In this document: piece by piece, positions 17,694 to 27,024 of the stretch | How positions within the stretch are numbered: the stretch's first letter is position 1 | How the letters are laid out: every line of letters starts with the position of its first letter | Origin: Desulfobulbaceae bacterium | Lineage (GTDB): Bacteria > Desulfobacterota > Desulfobulbia > Desulfobulbales > Desulfocapsaceae | Assembly (NCBI GenBank): GCA_031287565.1 | Contig: JAITSS010000017.1 | Location: 1-58,536, forward strand | Length of the DNA stretch: 58,536 bases | Reading direction: 5' to 3' | The notes under the pieces: model-generated | What the model was told of the DNA's origin: nothing | The model's input: the letters and a program-made list of their open reading frames with translations, nothing else | Databases searched by the model: none | Made by a program: the position numbers and the translations under genes

Positions 17694-18770
17694 ATGACAC
17701 GAACCATCCTCGTCACCGGCGGTTGCGGCTTCATCGGCGCCAACTTCGTGCGCCTGATCCGCGAAAGCCGCCCCGATTGGCGCGTTATCAACGTCGATAA
17801 ACTGACCTATGCCGGCAATCTGAACAATCTGGTCGGCATCAACGAAGGCGAGCGGTATCGCTTCGTTCGCGAAGATATTTGCGACACCCAGGCGATGCGG
17901 CGCTTATTCAGCGAAGAACCAATTGATACCGTCGCCCATTTCGCCGCCGAATCGCATGTTGACCGGTCGATTGCCGGGCCAGACGCCTTCATCCAAACCA
18001 ATATTTTCGGCACATTCAGTCTGCTGGAAGCGGCGAAAAACGCCTGGCTGGATAAACCCGGCCCAGGAAATGCGCCCTGCTTTCTGCACGTTTCCACTGA
18101 TGAAGTCTATGGCTCGCTCGGCACAAGCGGCTATTTCACCGAAACCACGGCCTATTCGCCGCGTTCGCCCTACTCGGCCTCGAAGGCTTCGTCCGACCAT
18201 CTGGTCAGCGCCTATTTCCACACCTACGGCCTGCCAGCGCGCATCACCAACTGTTCTAATAACTATGGGCCGTATCAATTCCCGGAAAAACTGATCCCTT
18301 TAATCTTCAATAACGCCCTGCACGGCAAACCGCTGCCGGTCTACGGCGACGGCCAGAATGTCCGCGACTGGCTCTATGTCGAAGACCACTGCCGGGCGAT
18401 TCTTCTGGTTATCGAACAGGGAGAAAACGGCGAACGCTACAACATCGGCGGCCACAACGAAAAAACCAATGTCGAAGTTGTCACCACGGTCTGCGATCTT
18501 CTCGATGTGAAACGTGGTCTTCTGCCCGGCAGACGTCGGCGCCGCGAGCTGATAACCTTTGTCAGAGACCGCCTGGGCCATGACCGCCGCTACGCCATCG
18601 ACCCAACGAAAATCCGCGAGCGCCTGGGTTGGCGGCCACAATTAGATTTCGCGGGCGGCATTGAGGCGACCATCGACTGGTACCTGGCCAACACCGCCTG
18701 GGTCAACAAAGTGGCCGACGGTTCCTATCAAAAATATTATGCTGAAATGTACGGGCGGGCAATCGCCTGA
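17694..18770 (+). CDS. rfbB: dTDP-glucose 4,6-dehydratase
   Basis: The second step of dTDP-L-rhamnose synthesis: NAD-dependent conversion of dTDP-glucose to the 4-keto-6-deoxy sugar. A 358-residue extended SDR with the nucleotide-binding GGCGFIG near the N-terminus, the family segment [10 protein letters not shown], the catalytic YSASK (about 163-167) and [15 protein letters not shown]. The stretch [24 protein letters not shown] is a slightly longer and more basic version of the usual loop. It should be in one operon with rfbC, but an AAA ATPase gene and a gene fragment lie between them. rfbA and rfbD are not in the window. Confidence 0.95.
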   Translation: MTRTILVTGGCGFIGANFVRLIRESRPDWRVINVDKLTYAGNLNNLVGINEGERYRFVREDICDTQAMRRLFSEEPIDTVAHFAAESHVDRSIAGPDAFIQTNIFGTFSLLEAAKNAWLDKPGPGNAPCFLHVSTDEVYGSLGTSGYFTETTAYSPRSPYSASKASSDHLVSAYFHTYGLPARITNCSNNYGPYQFPEKLIPLIFNNALHGKPLPVYGDGQNVRDWLYVEDHCRAILLVIEQGENGERYNIGGHNEKTNVEVVTTVCDLLDVKRGLLPGRRRRRELITFVRDRLGHDRRYAIDPTKIRERLGWRPQLDFAGGIEATIDWYLANTAWVNKVADGSYQKYYAEMYGRAIA

Positions 18771-18795
18771 AGCAAGTCGATAAAACGGAGGAACG

Positions 18796-19956
18796 ATGAA
18801 TCCGACATTTTCACGTTTGCAAGCGCGTGGTTTCCGCCATCTGCATGACCTGGATATGCCGTTCGCGCCCCTTAATGTTTTCATCGGCGTGAACGGCGTC
18901 GGCAAAAGTTCCATCCTGGAAGTAATGCGTGTCCTAGCTGCTTCGGCAAATGGGCAATTGCAGAAAACGATCAATGCGGCGGGAGGATTAGCCAGTCTGA
19001 AAACGTATGGCCGGGATGATTCCATGTCCTTGCGCCTGGAAATGCCTGTCGCCGGAAAAGAAGCTATCAGTTATGAATTGTCGTTGCAAATAAGCGGAAC
19101 GGGCTACCGGATAGCCCAGGAGACGTTAAGGCAAAGACGTCATAAACGCGGAGAAAAAGACCAATATTTCAAATACATAGAAGCGGACGAGAGCAATATC
19201 CGCTATTACAATCCAGCGAAAAAAAAATTACAGCGACCTGAATGGGAACAGAATCCCCTGGAGACTTCTCTGGCGCAGGCGCCCAGGATGTTTCAGGATA
19301 CTGAAAAATTCCGCGCGCTTCTGTCTGGTTCCGCGCTGTACCACACCCTTGATGTATCGCCACGCGCGCCTGTTCGCTTACCCCAGATGATGCAACCGGC
19401 CCATATGCCCGGCGAAAATGGCGAAGACCTGGTTTCCTATCTGTTTTATGCGCGCGAAACTGATGCCGACCGTTTCAGGGAAATCGAAAATACCCTGCGC
19501 GTCGCCTTCCCAAATTTTGAACGTCTGGAATTTCATCCTGTGGCGGCGGGTTCGCTGGCCCTGACCTGGAAAGAGACTTCGTACAACAAATCTTTTTATA
19601 CACACCAGCTTTCCGAAGGGACGTTGCGCTTCCTTTGGTTGGTCGCGCTTCTCCACAGCCCTGAATTGCCGACGGTCACGCTCATTGATGAACCGGAGGT
19701 CAGCCTGCATCCGGAAATGTTGCGCCTTTTAGTCGAACTGTTCCGCGAAGCGTCATCACGAACGCAACTTATTGTCGCGACTCATTCCGACCGTCTCGTT
19801 GGTTTTCTGGCGCCGAGCGAACTTGTCGTCTGCGATTTTGATGAAGAGGGCGGCATGAAGACAGCCCGCGCCGACACGCTGGAGCTGGAACGCTGGCTCA
19901 GGGATTACAGTTTGGATCAGCTCTGGGAGATGGGGCGTCTGGGAGGGCGGACGTGA
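18796..19956 (+). CDS. AAA (RecF/OLD-like) ATPase
   Basis: A 386-residue ABC-type ATPase of the AAA_21 family. Walker A is GVNGVGKSSILE (about 31-42), the signature-like region is around QLSEGTLRFLWL, Walker B is VTLIDEPEVSLHPEML and the switch histidine is in IVATHSDRLV. AGGAGG-like bases (GGAGGAACG) precede the ATG. The stop overlaps the next start (GTGA), so it was built as a two-gene unit with the TOPRIM-like gene that follows. Comparable ATPase/TOPRIM pairs include OLD-type and PARIS-type phage-defence modules; a defence role here is inference. The ATPase looks intact although its partner is truncated. Confidence 0.8.
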   Translation: MNPTFSRLQARGFRHLHDLDMPFAPLNVFIGVNGVGKSSILEVMRVLAASANGQLQKTINAAGGLASLKTYGRDDSMSLRLEMPVAGKEAISYELSLQISGTGYRIAQETLRQRRHKRGEKDQYFKYIEADESNIRYYNPAKKKLQRPEWEQNPLETSLAQAPRMFQDTEKFRALLSGSALYHTLDVSPRAPVRLPQMMQPAHMPGENGEDLVSYLFYARETDADRFREIENTLRVAFPNFERLEFHPVAAGSLALTWKETSYNKSFYTHQLSEGTLRFLWLVALLHSPELPTVTLIDEPEVSLHPEMLRLLVELFREASSRTQLIVATHSDRLVGFLAPSELVVCDFDEEGGMKTARADTLELERWLRDYSLDQLWEMGRLGGRT

Positions 19957-20153
19957 GCGCGGCAAAACGAAGTGTCCGCATTGCCGTTCTGGTGGAAGGC
20001 GCAAGCGAAGTCGTCTTCAAAAGAGCGCTCATCGCTTTTCTCCAAACGCGCCTGCCGGGCAATATGCCAAAACTTGATTTCATGCCCTACAATGGCCGGA
20101 TACCCACGGACGACGTGCTGAAACGCCATGTGACCAATTTAGAAGAGGAATGA
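19953..20153 (+). pseudogene. Truncated DUF4276/TOPRIM-like partner
   Basis: Only 66 residues: RIAVLVEGASEVVFKRALIAF is the start of a DUF4276 (TOPRIM-like) protein, with the conserved VEG.SE acidic motif, and the frame continues through PYNGRIPTDDVLKRHVTNL and then stops after EEE. Family members that I know continue for well over another 100 residues, including the second acidic motif. The GTG start overlaps the ATPase stop and has GGGAGG upstream, so the beginning is normal. The 3' part appears to have been deleted up to the ribosome-binding region of rfbC, which now sits inside its last codons. Confidence 0.7.
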
Positions 20154-20155
20154 AT

Positions 20156-20704
20156 ATGCAAGTCATCAAAACCATCATCGACGATGTGCTCCTGATCGAA
20201 CCGAAAGTCTTCGGCGACCATCGTGGCTTTTTCATGGAAAGCTTCAACCGCCGCGTCTGGCAAGAGAAGACCGGCGTCGAATTCAACTTCGTCCAATCAA
20301 ACCATTCGCGTTCGACGAAAAATGTTTTGCGCGGCGTCCATTACCAACTGGCGCATCCGCAGGGGAAATTGGTGCGGGTGGTCAATGGCGCGGTCTTCGA
20401 CGTGGCCGTTGACCTGCGCCAGAATTCGCCCACCTTCGGACGCTGGGTCGGCGAAATTTTAAGCGCCGACAACAAGAGGCAACTGTGGGTGCCGGAGCGT
20501 TTCGGCCACGCCTTTCTGGTGTTATCTGAATCCGCCGATTTCCTCTACCAGACCACCGAGTATTATCATCCGGAAGACGAACATTGCCTGCTGTGGAACG
20601 ACCCGACCGTAGGAATTACCTGGCCTTTGGACGGCGCTTCACCCCTGATGTCGGAAAAAGACCTGCGCGGCAAATCTTTGGCCGAAGCGGCGCTGTATCA
20701 ATGA
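20156..20704 (+). CDS. rfbC: dTDP-4-dehydrorhamnose 3,5-epimerase
   Basis: Epimerises dTDP-4-keto-6-deoxyglucose at C3 and C5 in rhamnose synthesis; a cupin-fold dimer. The 182 residues include the family segments EPKVFGDHRGFFMESFN, NHSRSTKNVLRGVHYQ (catalytic histidine in RGVHYQ), GKLVRVVNGAVFDVAVDLR and VPERFGHAFLVLSE. The ATG at 20156 is preferred over 20150 because GAGGA at 20145-20149 is then properly spaced. That ribosome site lies within the end of the truncated TOPRIM gene. The gene ends 21 bases before a convergent kinase gene. Confidence 0.95.
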   Translation: MQVIKTIIDDVLLIEPKVFGDHRGFFMESFNRRVWQEKTGVEFNFVQSNHSRSTKNVLRGVHYQLAHPQGKLVRVVNGAVFDVAVDLRQNSPTFGRWVGEILSADNKRQLWVPERFGHAFLVLSESADFLYQTTEYYHPEDEHCLLWNDPTVGITWPLDGASPLMSEKDLRGKSLAEAALYQ

Positions 20705-20725
20705 CCGCCGCGCCCCTGCCGCGCT

Positions 20726-22639
20726 TTATTGTGGCTTACGCAACTCGTCCTGAATCACCGTCGCCAAGCTGTTCATACTGAATGGTTTAGCCAGACAATG
20801 GCCGATGCCCAACCGCTCGGCCATTGCCAGATCCTCCGGGCTGAGATAGCCCGACGCCATCACCACCCGTTGATCGGGGCGAACGGTTTTAATCCGCTTG
20901 AAAACATCAAACCCGTTCACCCCTTCCTCCATCCATTTATCCAAAATGATCATATCAACCGGGCGACTGTTCAAGAGCGACATGGCCCGTTCGGATGTAT
21001 CCGCTTGAAAGGCTTTGTAGCCCAATCGCTGTAAAATCGAGGAAACAATCGCCAATTGCTGCTGATCGTCATCGACCACCAGCACAACTTCTCCCTGACC
21101 GCGTGGCGGCGTGACGGCGCAACCGACCTCATCGGCCATCCTCTCTTCGGCAATGGCCGCGACCGGGAAATAGAGGGTGAAGCGACTGCCCCGCTCGGAA
21201 CTGACAACATCGACATAGCCACGGTGGTCGCGCATGGTGTTGATAACAATCGCCAAGCCCAGGCCGGTACCGCTGCGCCCCATCTCTTTTTTGGAATAGA
21301 ACGGCTCGAAGATGCGCGGCAAGTCCGCCGGCGCAATGCCTTCGCCTTCGTCTTCAATCGACAGAATCGCGTATTCGCCGGGCGGAATTTTTTCGTACAG
21401 GGCGCGTCCACGCTTCAACAAGCGCCGTCCAGTGGTCACGACAATTTCGCCCAGACCGCGACTGGCCTCGGCGCTGTTGCGCAGCAGGTTGAGAAACGAT
21501 TGCCTGATATGCAGTTCTGACACCAGCAACCGTGGCAGGTCGTCGGCCAGGCGGAAGGTGAAACGCAGCTGCGGATAATCCTTCCGCAACACCCGCATTT
21601 CAATCGAGCCACGCGCCTCTTCAATAATCTGGTTGAGTTGGCGCGGCTCACGGGCGGTGGTCGCGCCACGGGCGACGGTGAGTAAATCGGCGACAATCGC
21701 CGCCGCCTGCTGTCCAGCGGCGCGGATTTCCTCTAGGTCGTGGTGGTATTTGTCGCCCTCCGGCAAATCCAACATCAACAATTCCGGATAGGTAACGATA
21801 CTGGTGAGAATGTTATTCAAATCGTGGGCGACGCCGCCGACCATCAGACCAATATTTTCCATGCGTTCAGCGCCGCGCAGCCGTTCTTCCATGCGCAGGG
21901 CGCGGCGCTCGGCCTGTTTCCTCTCACTGATGTCGCGCACCGCCGCCACAAAAGCGCCGTCATCGGTCGCCTTCACACGCGCCTCGACGAGAAATTTCCC
22001 GCCAGATTTGTGTCGGGCCACCATCTCCAGCGCCACCGCGCCTGTCTGCCCGCCAGGCAGGCGCATCAGGACGCGCGCCCGCCAATGCTCAAAGAGATCG
22101 GCCAAGTCGCGTCCCGGCAATTCATCTTCGGCATAGCCAAACATTTCCGCCAGTTGGCGATTGGTTTGGATGATGCCGTCCTGGCCAAAAAAGACAATGC
22201 CTTCCCAGGTGGCGTCGGCCAACTGCTGGAATTTGCGTCGGCTTTCGATCAGTTCGCGCTTCAGCGATTTGTTTTCGACGGCGCGATCAATCACTCGCGT
22301 CAGTTCGGCGGGCGCGCAGGGTTTGTGCAGATAGTCGCTGATGCCAAAACGCATTGACCGCACGGCGCTGTCAATTGAGGCCATGCCGGTCAGAATGATG
22401 ACGGCGGTGTAGGGATGCAGCCGCGACAATTCGCCCGCCAGATCCATGCCGTCGCAATCGGGCAGAATCAGATCGAGCAAAACCGCGTCGAAGTGGTCAG
22501 AACGCAAAAGTCGGCGCGCTTCTTCGCCACTTGCGGCGCAGGCGACCACATATCCCTGCTGACGCAACATGATTTCAGTGATGCCGCGAAAAACTGGTTC
22601 GTCGTCAACCAACAAAATTTGAGTGGCGTAGGCGTCCAT
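20726..22639 (-). CDS. Hybrid sensor kinase, REC-PAS-HisKA-HATPase-REC
   Basis: A soluble 637-residue phosphorelay protein. N-terminal receiver (LVDDEPVF; aspartate in VLLDLILPDCDG; YLHKPC), a PAS domain (about 140-250) ending in the PAC-type AAVRDISERKQAERRA, phosphoacceptor helix GGVAHDLNNILTSI, complete ATPase domain (LLRNSAEA, DEGEGIAP, GRSGTGLGLAI) and C-terminal receiver (LVVDDDQQ, IILDKWMEEG, LAKPFSMN). The second receiver has DKWME in place of the common DxxMP, a known variant. An ATG at 22669 would overlap the upstream gene and has GGAAGGGG next to it; I took 22639, which begins directly at the receiver. Probably a partner of the HDOD-kinase gene upstream. Confidence 0.88.
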   Translation of the reverse strand: MDAYATQILLVDDEPVFRGITEIMLRQQGYVVACAASGEEARRLLRSDHFDAVLLDLILPDCDGMDLAGELSRLHPYTAVIILTGMASIDSAVRSMRFGISDYLHKPCAPAELTRVIDRAVENKSLKRELIESRRKFQQLADATWEGIVFFGQDGIIQTNRQLAEMFGYAEDELPGRDLADLFEHWRARVLMRLPGGQTGAVALEMVARHKSGGKFLVEARVKATDDGAFVAAVRDISERKQAERRALRMEERLRGAERMENIGLMVGGVAHDLNNILTSIVTYPELLMLDLPEGDKYHHDLEEIRAAGQQAAAIVADLLTVARGATTAREPRQLNQIIEEARGSIEMRVLRKDYPQLRFTFRLADDLPRLLVSELHIRQSFLNLLRNSAEASRGLGEIVVTTGRRLLKRGRALYEKIPPGEYAILSIEDEGEGIAPADLPRIFEPFYSKKEMGRSGTGLGLAIVINTMRDHRGYVDVVSSERGSRFTLYFPVAAIAEERMADEVGCAVTPPRGQGEVVLVVDDDQQQLAIVSSILQRLGYKAFQADTSERAMSLLNSRPVDMIILDKWMEEGVNGFDVFKRIKTVRPDQRVVMASGYLSPEDLAMAERLGIGHCLAKPFSMNSLATVIQDELRKPQ

Positions 22640-22643
22640 ACAA

Positions 22644-24689
22644 TCAATAATCAAACAAGAAATTTTCATCCCCTTCCAGAGCGGAAGGAGTGGTCGGCGC
22701 GGTCAGACGAAACAACCAGCCGGATTCGCCGTCGGCGCGACTGATGACGCGGCCACCCACGGCGAACAGGCGTTTACGCGCCAACTGCGCCACCAGAATA
22801 TCGCCGCGCCAAGCGGGGTCGCGGCGCTCGGAGATGCGAATGTCAACCGTGGCCAAGCCATCGCCTGAATCACTGGTGGCAACCGTGACAACGCCGCCGT
22901 CGGCCACGGCTTTGCCGGCGGTATCGAGAAGAATTTCCAGGGTCTGGCGCAAAATATCTGGCGATGACGAAAACGGTTCCAACGCGGCGTCATAGTGTTC
23001 ATCGAAACGCCGCTCCGGGGCAAGGCCGCGAAACAGGGTGACAATCTCAGCGAGTAAGTCGTTCAGATCGATTTCTTGCAGTCGCGCCTCCTGCACGCTT
23101 TCGGCGAGACAGCGCAGTTGCCCGGCCACCTGGCCGATGCGTTCGCTTTCACCGCCGATAAGCGCCAGGATCGCGGCCAAACCATTGCCGCTTACCAGCT
23201 TGTCTTCCATAACCCGGATGGCGTTGCGCACCGTGGCCAAGGGATTGACGATTTCATGCAGGATGCCGCGAGCGATATTTTCGGCCACCTGCAATTCGCG
23301 ACGGGCCAACAGACGCGCCTGCCGCCGCCGCATTTCCTCCTGGTGAATGCGAGCGCCGACGTGACTGGTGAAGAGCAGAATCGTTTCCTGATATTTTTGC
23401 ACCGCTGGAAGCTGCCCTTCGTTCAGGCCCAAAAGCGCCACGCCGCGACGGCGCGTATCCAGCGGCACCGGCGCGGCCAGAAGGGCCGTCGTGCCGAAAC
23501 GAACAAGGATTTCCCGCTCGGCCTGTCCGCCCGCCTCCTGGCTAATATGGCAGGTGAAGCCCGCGCCACGACACAGGGCGACGCAGGAATCGCGGTCATT
23601 CTCCGGCCAGAGCCGTCCGCTCAGCGCATCATGCAAGGGATTGCGGCGCGAAGGATAGAATTGCAGCCGATCATGGTCGGGAATCAAGGGCAATACGTAT
23701 TCAACGCCAAGCAGAACCGCCATGCCCTGCTCCAGTACCTGACATATTCCGGCCAGATCGGAAGCCGCGAGCAGACTGGCGAGCAAACCCTCAAGCCTGG
23801 CCATGGACAGCATTCGGTCGGTCAGGCGGCGTTTGCCGTCTTCTTCCGGCGCGACCACAGGCAGTTCGACAAGCGGCGACTCGATCCGAAGACCCATCAT
23901 CCGCGCCAGTTCATCGACCGAATCCTCGGCTGCCGCATACAAATCCTCAATCTCCGCCGCCTTCAGCCAGCGCTGGTCAGGGAAAATAGACGAGTCGGCC
24001 GTCTGCCCGGTCAGGCGCAGACGGGCAATGGTTAAAACCGACAACAAATCGGCCACCGACGGCAAACGCTCAAGCGACGGCGCGGCCACCAGTTCAGCCA
24101 GCTCCGCAAGCTTCCATGTGCGCAGCAGCATCCCACCGATTTCCCGGCGCGTATACCCAAACGCCGTGGCTTCCGCCGCGCAAAGGGCCGTTTCCCAATC
24201 CTTTCGCGGCGTATCGGTGAGCATCGCGGCATAGCGTTCCGGCATCCGAACATAAAAAAACAACATGCCGATGCCGTCGAGCAACCCGGCCAGATAGGCG
24301 TCCGACGGTTTGTCGCAAGCCAGCTTTACGGCCAGTTTTTGGCAAAACGAAGCGGACAAAATCGCCCGATGCCAGAAAACAGCCATCCAGCGGTTATCGC
24401 CTTTGCCAACGCGGAACACCTCATGCACCGACGCCGAAATGGCCAGATTGCGCAGAATATCAAGGCCCAGAAACACCACGGCCTGGCCAATATCGCCTAT
24501 CGGATGTCTGGCTCCGAACAGGGCCGAGTTGGCCAGCTGCAACACCCTGGCGGTTAAAGCCGGGTCGCGGCTAATGATCGGGCCGACATCCGACACCGTG
24601 ACATCCTGACGACCACAGGCATCAATCAGATCAATCAGCACCTGCGGCAGAGCGGGCAAAGCGCCGACATCAATCATGTTCACAGGCAT
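22644..24689 (-). CDS. HDOD-GAF-histidine kinase-like protein
   Basis: A 681-residue soluble signalling protein. An N-terminal HDOD domain (about 5-215; LPALPQVLIDLIDAC, SRDPALTARVLQLANSALFG, LDILRNLAISASV) is followed by a GAF-like region (about 290-440) and a kinase-like core with ILHEIVNPLATVRNAI (His about 478). The ATPase domain looks degenerate: the N-box asparagine is aspartate (EILLDTAGKAV) and no DxGxG box is recognisable. It may therefore bind but not phosphorylate, or act through its neighbour. The frame opens at a GTG (24716); the ATG at 24689 was preferred, with a third choice at 24677. The REC-PAS-kinase gene follows and may be its partner. Confidence 0.8.
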   Translation of the reverse strand: MPVNMIDVGALPALPQVLIDLIDACGRQDVTVSDVGPIISRDPALTARVLQLANSALFGARHPIGDIGQAVVFLGLDILRNLAISASVHEVFRVGKGDNRWMAVFWHRAILSASFCQKLAVKLACDKPSDAYLAGLLDGIGMLFFYVRMPERYAAMLTDTPRKDWETALCAAEATAFGYTRREIGGMLLRTWKLAELAELVAAPSLERLPSVADLLSVLTIARLRLTGQTADSSIFPDQRWLKAAEIEDLYAAAEDSVDELARMMGLRIESPLVELPVVAPEEDGKRRLTDRMLSMARLEGLLASLLAASDLAGICQVLEQGMAVLLGVEYVLPLIPDHDRLQFYPSRRNPLHDALSGRLWPENDRDSCVALCRGAGFTCHISQEAGGQAEREILVRFGTTALLAAPVPLDTRRRGVALLGLNEGQLPAVQKYQETILLFTSHVGARIHQEEMRRRQARLLARRELQVAENIARGILHEIVNPLATVRNAIRVMEDKLVSGNGLAAILALIGGESERIGQVAGQLRCLAESVQEARLQEIDLNDLLAEIVTLFRGLAPERRFDEHYDAALEPFSSSPDILRQTLEILLDTAGKAVADGGVVTVATSDSGDGLATVDIRISERRDPAWRGDILVAQLARKRLFAVGGRVISRADGESGWLFRLTAPTTPSALEGDENFLFDY

Positions 24690-24850
24690 AGGTTCCGACA
24701 CGACGGCTCCAGACACTTGTAATTGTTAGTAAAAATCCATCTTTCTTTACTGGGTGTATCACAAACACATATGAATTTCAAAAATCGGAGGAAAAGAAAT
24801 AGTCAAGAAAAGAGCGCGTTTGCTCTTGCCCGCCCGCGCCGCCCGGAGTC

Positions 24851-24879
24851 TTGACAAGGACAGCGGCGTTTTTTATAGT
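24851..24879 (+). promoter_or_regulatory. Sigma-70 promoter of tRNA-Gly
   Basis: TTGACA (24851-24856), a 17-base spacer and TATAGT (24874-24879) place the transcript start near 24886, ten bases before the mature tRNA 5' end. This is a strong stable-RNA-type promoter. Confidence 0.8.
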
Positions 24880-24895
24880 AGTTGCTTTCATCTAG

Positions 24896-24970
<75 letters not shown>

Positions 24971-24985
24971 ATTTTGAATTGGTAT

Positions 24986-25030
24986 AATAGGCACTTATCT
25001 CCGTCAAAGGTTAAGTGCCTATTCCTTTTT
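24986..25030 (+). terminator. Rho-independent terminator after tRNA-Gly
   Basis: A perfect 12-base inverted repeat (AATAGGCACTTA at 24986-24997 and its complement at 25012-25023) is followed by CCTTTTT. It lies 15 bases after the tRNA 3' end and would also act as a hairpin at the end of the convergent integrase remnant. Confidence 0.88.
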
Positions 25031-25232
25031 AGATCTCCGTGTGAGACTGAGTGTGAGACTTTTCTCTCGCGGCCTCATAATCACCTATTGCCTGTTTCTC
25101 GCTCTCGTTAAAGCTGTGCAAGTAAATCTCTGTCGTCTTACGGTTCTCGTGGCCAAGAATTTTTTGGCTCTTTCCCAAAACGGGTGGGTAAAGGTAAGCC
25201 GGGCGGCGGGATTTGGCCTTGACCACAGCCAA
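25029..25232 (-). pseudogene. Tyrosine recombinase (integrase) C-terminal remnant
   Basis: The last part of this 67-codon frame (QKILGHENRKTTEIYLHSF, then NESEKQAIGDYEAAR) is the C-terminus of a phage-type tyrosine integrase: the LGH motif and the nucleophilic tyrosine in TEIYLHS. Everything upstream, including the rest of the catalytic domain and the arm-binding region, is missing, and the first 20 residues (SRRPAYLYPPV) are unrelated sequence. It points toward the tRNA-Gly gene, as integrases beside their attachment site do. It is therefore a scar of an element once integrated at this tRNA. Confidence 0.75.
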
Positions 25233-25321
25233 TGGCTACGGTGTCAAATATATTCAGGTTGCCGTAGGATATTATTTTTCTGATCTGACTTGGCTCTCCT
25301 TAGTTTTAACAGGCGAAAAAC

Positions 25322-25352
25322 AAAAAAACCGGGAAGGAACATCCCTCCCGGT
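25322..25352 (-). terminator. Terminator of the rplY operon
   Basis: Read on the minus strand, ACCGGGAGGGA and TCCTTCCCGGT form a long stem with a 3-base loop and one mismatch, followed by seven T residues. It lies 34 bases after the rplY stop and should end the long minus-strand operon from ccdA to rplY. Confidence 0.85.
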
Positions 25353-25385
25353 CGCAAAACGAAAAATAAAAAATAAAAAATAAAA

Positions 25386-25946
25386 TTATTTTACCAGCTT
25401 AACCACCTGGACACAAACCTGGTCGGCCTTTGACAGCATTTTGAGATTGTCCGGGATGTTGAAGGCGGCGAAGGTATATTGATCGCCGATGGCCAGACCG
25501 GTGATATCCAGTGTGCATTCGTCGGGCACATCCAGCGGTTTGCCTTCAAGGACGATATGGTCAACGAAGGTTTGCAAGATGCCACCCAGGTCAACACCCT
25601 TCGGCACGCCGACGAAACGCACCGGCACATCGTAGCGGCGGGATTTTTCCAGGTCGATTTCACAAAAGTCAACATGGATCAGGGCGTTTGTCACCGGGTT
25701 GGTCTGAATTTCGCCGATGATGACGTGCTTTTGCGCGCCGCCTTCGATATTCAGGGTGACAACGGTGTTGCGCCGCGCATACTCCAGAAGCTTGGCGCGC
25801 AGAGATTTTCCGTCGGTTTGCAACAGCGTGGCTTCCGAACCAGCGCCATACGTCACCGCCGGAATAATCCCCTGGCTGCGCAGGCGGCGCATCGGGCCTT
25901 TGCCGGTCACATCTCGTTTAGCGACATCAATTGTGCATTGTAACAT
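25386..25946 (-). CDS. rplY: 50S ribosomal protein bL25 (Ctc form)
   Basis: Binds 5S rRNA in the large subunit. The 186-residue product is the long Ctc form: an N-terminal 5S-binding barrel (DVTGKGPMRRLRSQGIIPAVTYG) plus the C-terminal beta-rich domain (RYDVPVRFVGVPKGVDLGGIL). An AAGGAGG site lies before the ATG at 25946; the frame itself extends 12 codons further. The order ispE, tRNA-Gln, prs, rplY is widely conserved in Proteobacteria, where pth usually follows. Here a terminator and the integrase scar come next and pth is absent. Confidence 0.95.
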   Translation of the reverse strand: MLQCTIDVAKRDVTGKGPMRRLRSQGIIPAVTYGAGSEATLLQTDGKSLRAKLLEYARRNTVVTLNIEGGAQKHVIIGEIQTNPVTNALIHVDFCEIDLEKSRRYDVPVRFVGVPKGVDLGGILQTFVDHIVLEGKPLDVPDECTLDITGLAIGDQYTFAAFNIPDNLKMLSKADQVCVQVVKLVK

Positions 25947-26043
25947 GGTTCCTCCTTGTCGTTCGACCCTCTCGCGGCCCATCCGCTACCTGTCCGAACG
26001 ATGATGCAAAACGGGCGGGGAAACGCCCGTGGTGAAAAACTAT

Positions 26044-26982
26044 TCAGACAAACAGCGAGCTGACCGAATCTTCGTTAAAAATGCGGGAAATGGCCTCGGC
26101 CAAAAGCGATGAAACCGATAAAACGGTGATTTTGTCGCAGGCGGCGGCGTCCGGACGCAAGGGGATACTGTTTGTCACCATTAAGGATTTAATCGCGGAA
26201 TTTTCGATACGGCTGACCGCCGCCCCGGACAAGACCGGATGCGAGCAACAGGCATGGACTTCCTTCGCGCCGTTATTCAGCAACGCGGTCGCGCCGTTGC
26301 ACAGGGTGCCAGCGGTATCGACCATATCATCCAGCATGATCGCCACCTTGCCTTTGACATCGCCGATGACGTGCATGGCCTCGCATTCGTTTGGTTTGTC
26401 GCGCCGCTTATCGATAATGGCCAACGAGGCGTTTAAGCGTTTGGCGAAGGCGCGGGTGCGCTCGACGCCACCGGCGTCCGGCGAAACCATCACCACATCC
26501 TGAAAGTGGCTGAGAATATGTTTTAGGAGCACCGGCGCGGCGTAAAGATGGTCAACAGGAATATCGAAAAAGCCCTGGATTTGACCGGCGTGCAAATCCA
26601 TGCACAAGGCGCGTCGCGCCCCGACCGCCATCAGCATCTGCGCCACCACCTTGGCGGAAATCGGTACCCGTGGCGCGACTTTGCGATCTTGCCGGGCATA
26701 GCCGTAGTAGGGCATAACGGCGGTGATGCGTCTGGCCGAAGCCCGGCGCAGCGCATCGACAATCAGCACCAACTCCATCAGATGGTCGTTAACCGGCGTG
26801 CAGGTCGGTTGAATGACGAAGGCGTCAGCGCCGCGCACGTTCTCTTTGATTTCGACAAAGATTTCGCCGTCACTGAACTTTCGTACCTCGGCCTCGGCGA
26901 GAGGCATGCCAAGGTGTTGGGCGATTTCCCGCGCCATGACGGGATGGGCGTTGCCGCTGATAATCTTCAGTGTTTTCGGCAT
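26044..26982 (-). CDS. prs: Ribose-phosphate pyrophosphokinase
   Basis: Makes PRPP from ribose 5-phosphate and ATP, the precursor for nucleotides, histidine and tryptophan. The 312 residues match class I enzymes. Visible motifs are the start [27 protein letters not shown], the ATP-site [10 protein letters not shown], the PRPP-binding loop [15 protein letters not shown] and [14 protein letters not shown] near the C-terminus. It is transcribed after tRNA-Gln and 97 bases before rplY. hisG, a PRPP consumer, is elsewhere in the window at 43.8 kb. Confidence 0.97.
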   Translation of the reverse strand: MPKTLKIISGNAHPVMAREIAQHLGMPLAEAEVRKFSDGEIFVEIKENVRGADAFVIQPTCTPVNDHLMELVLIVDALRRASARRITAVMPYYGYARQDRKVAPRVPISAKVVAQMLMAVGARRALCMDLHAGQIQGFFDIPVDHLYAAPVLLKHILSHFQDVVMVSPDAGGVERTRAFAKRLNASLAIIDKRRDKPNECEAMHVIGDVKGKVAIMLDDMVDTAGTLCNGATALLNNGAKEVHACCSHPVLSGAAVSRIENSAIKSLMVTNSIPLRPDAAACDKITVLSVSSLLAEAISRIFNEDSVSSLFV

Positions 26983-27024
26983 GACAATGGAAAAAGATGA
27001 GGAAAGGATATGGAACGAATTGAC

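Noticed and set aside
23076..24035. Plus-strand frame of 319 codons
   Set aside because: Antisense to the HDOD-GAF-kinase gene, with shadow composition and no ribosome site.
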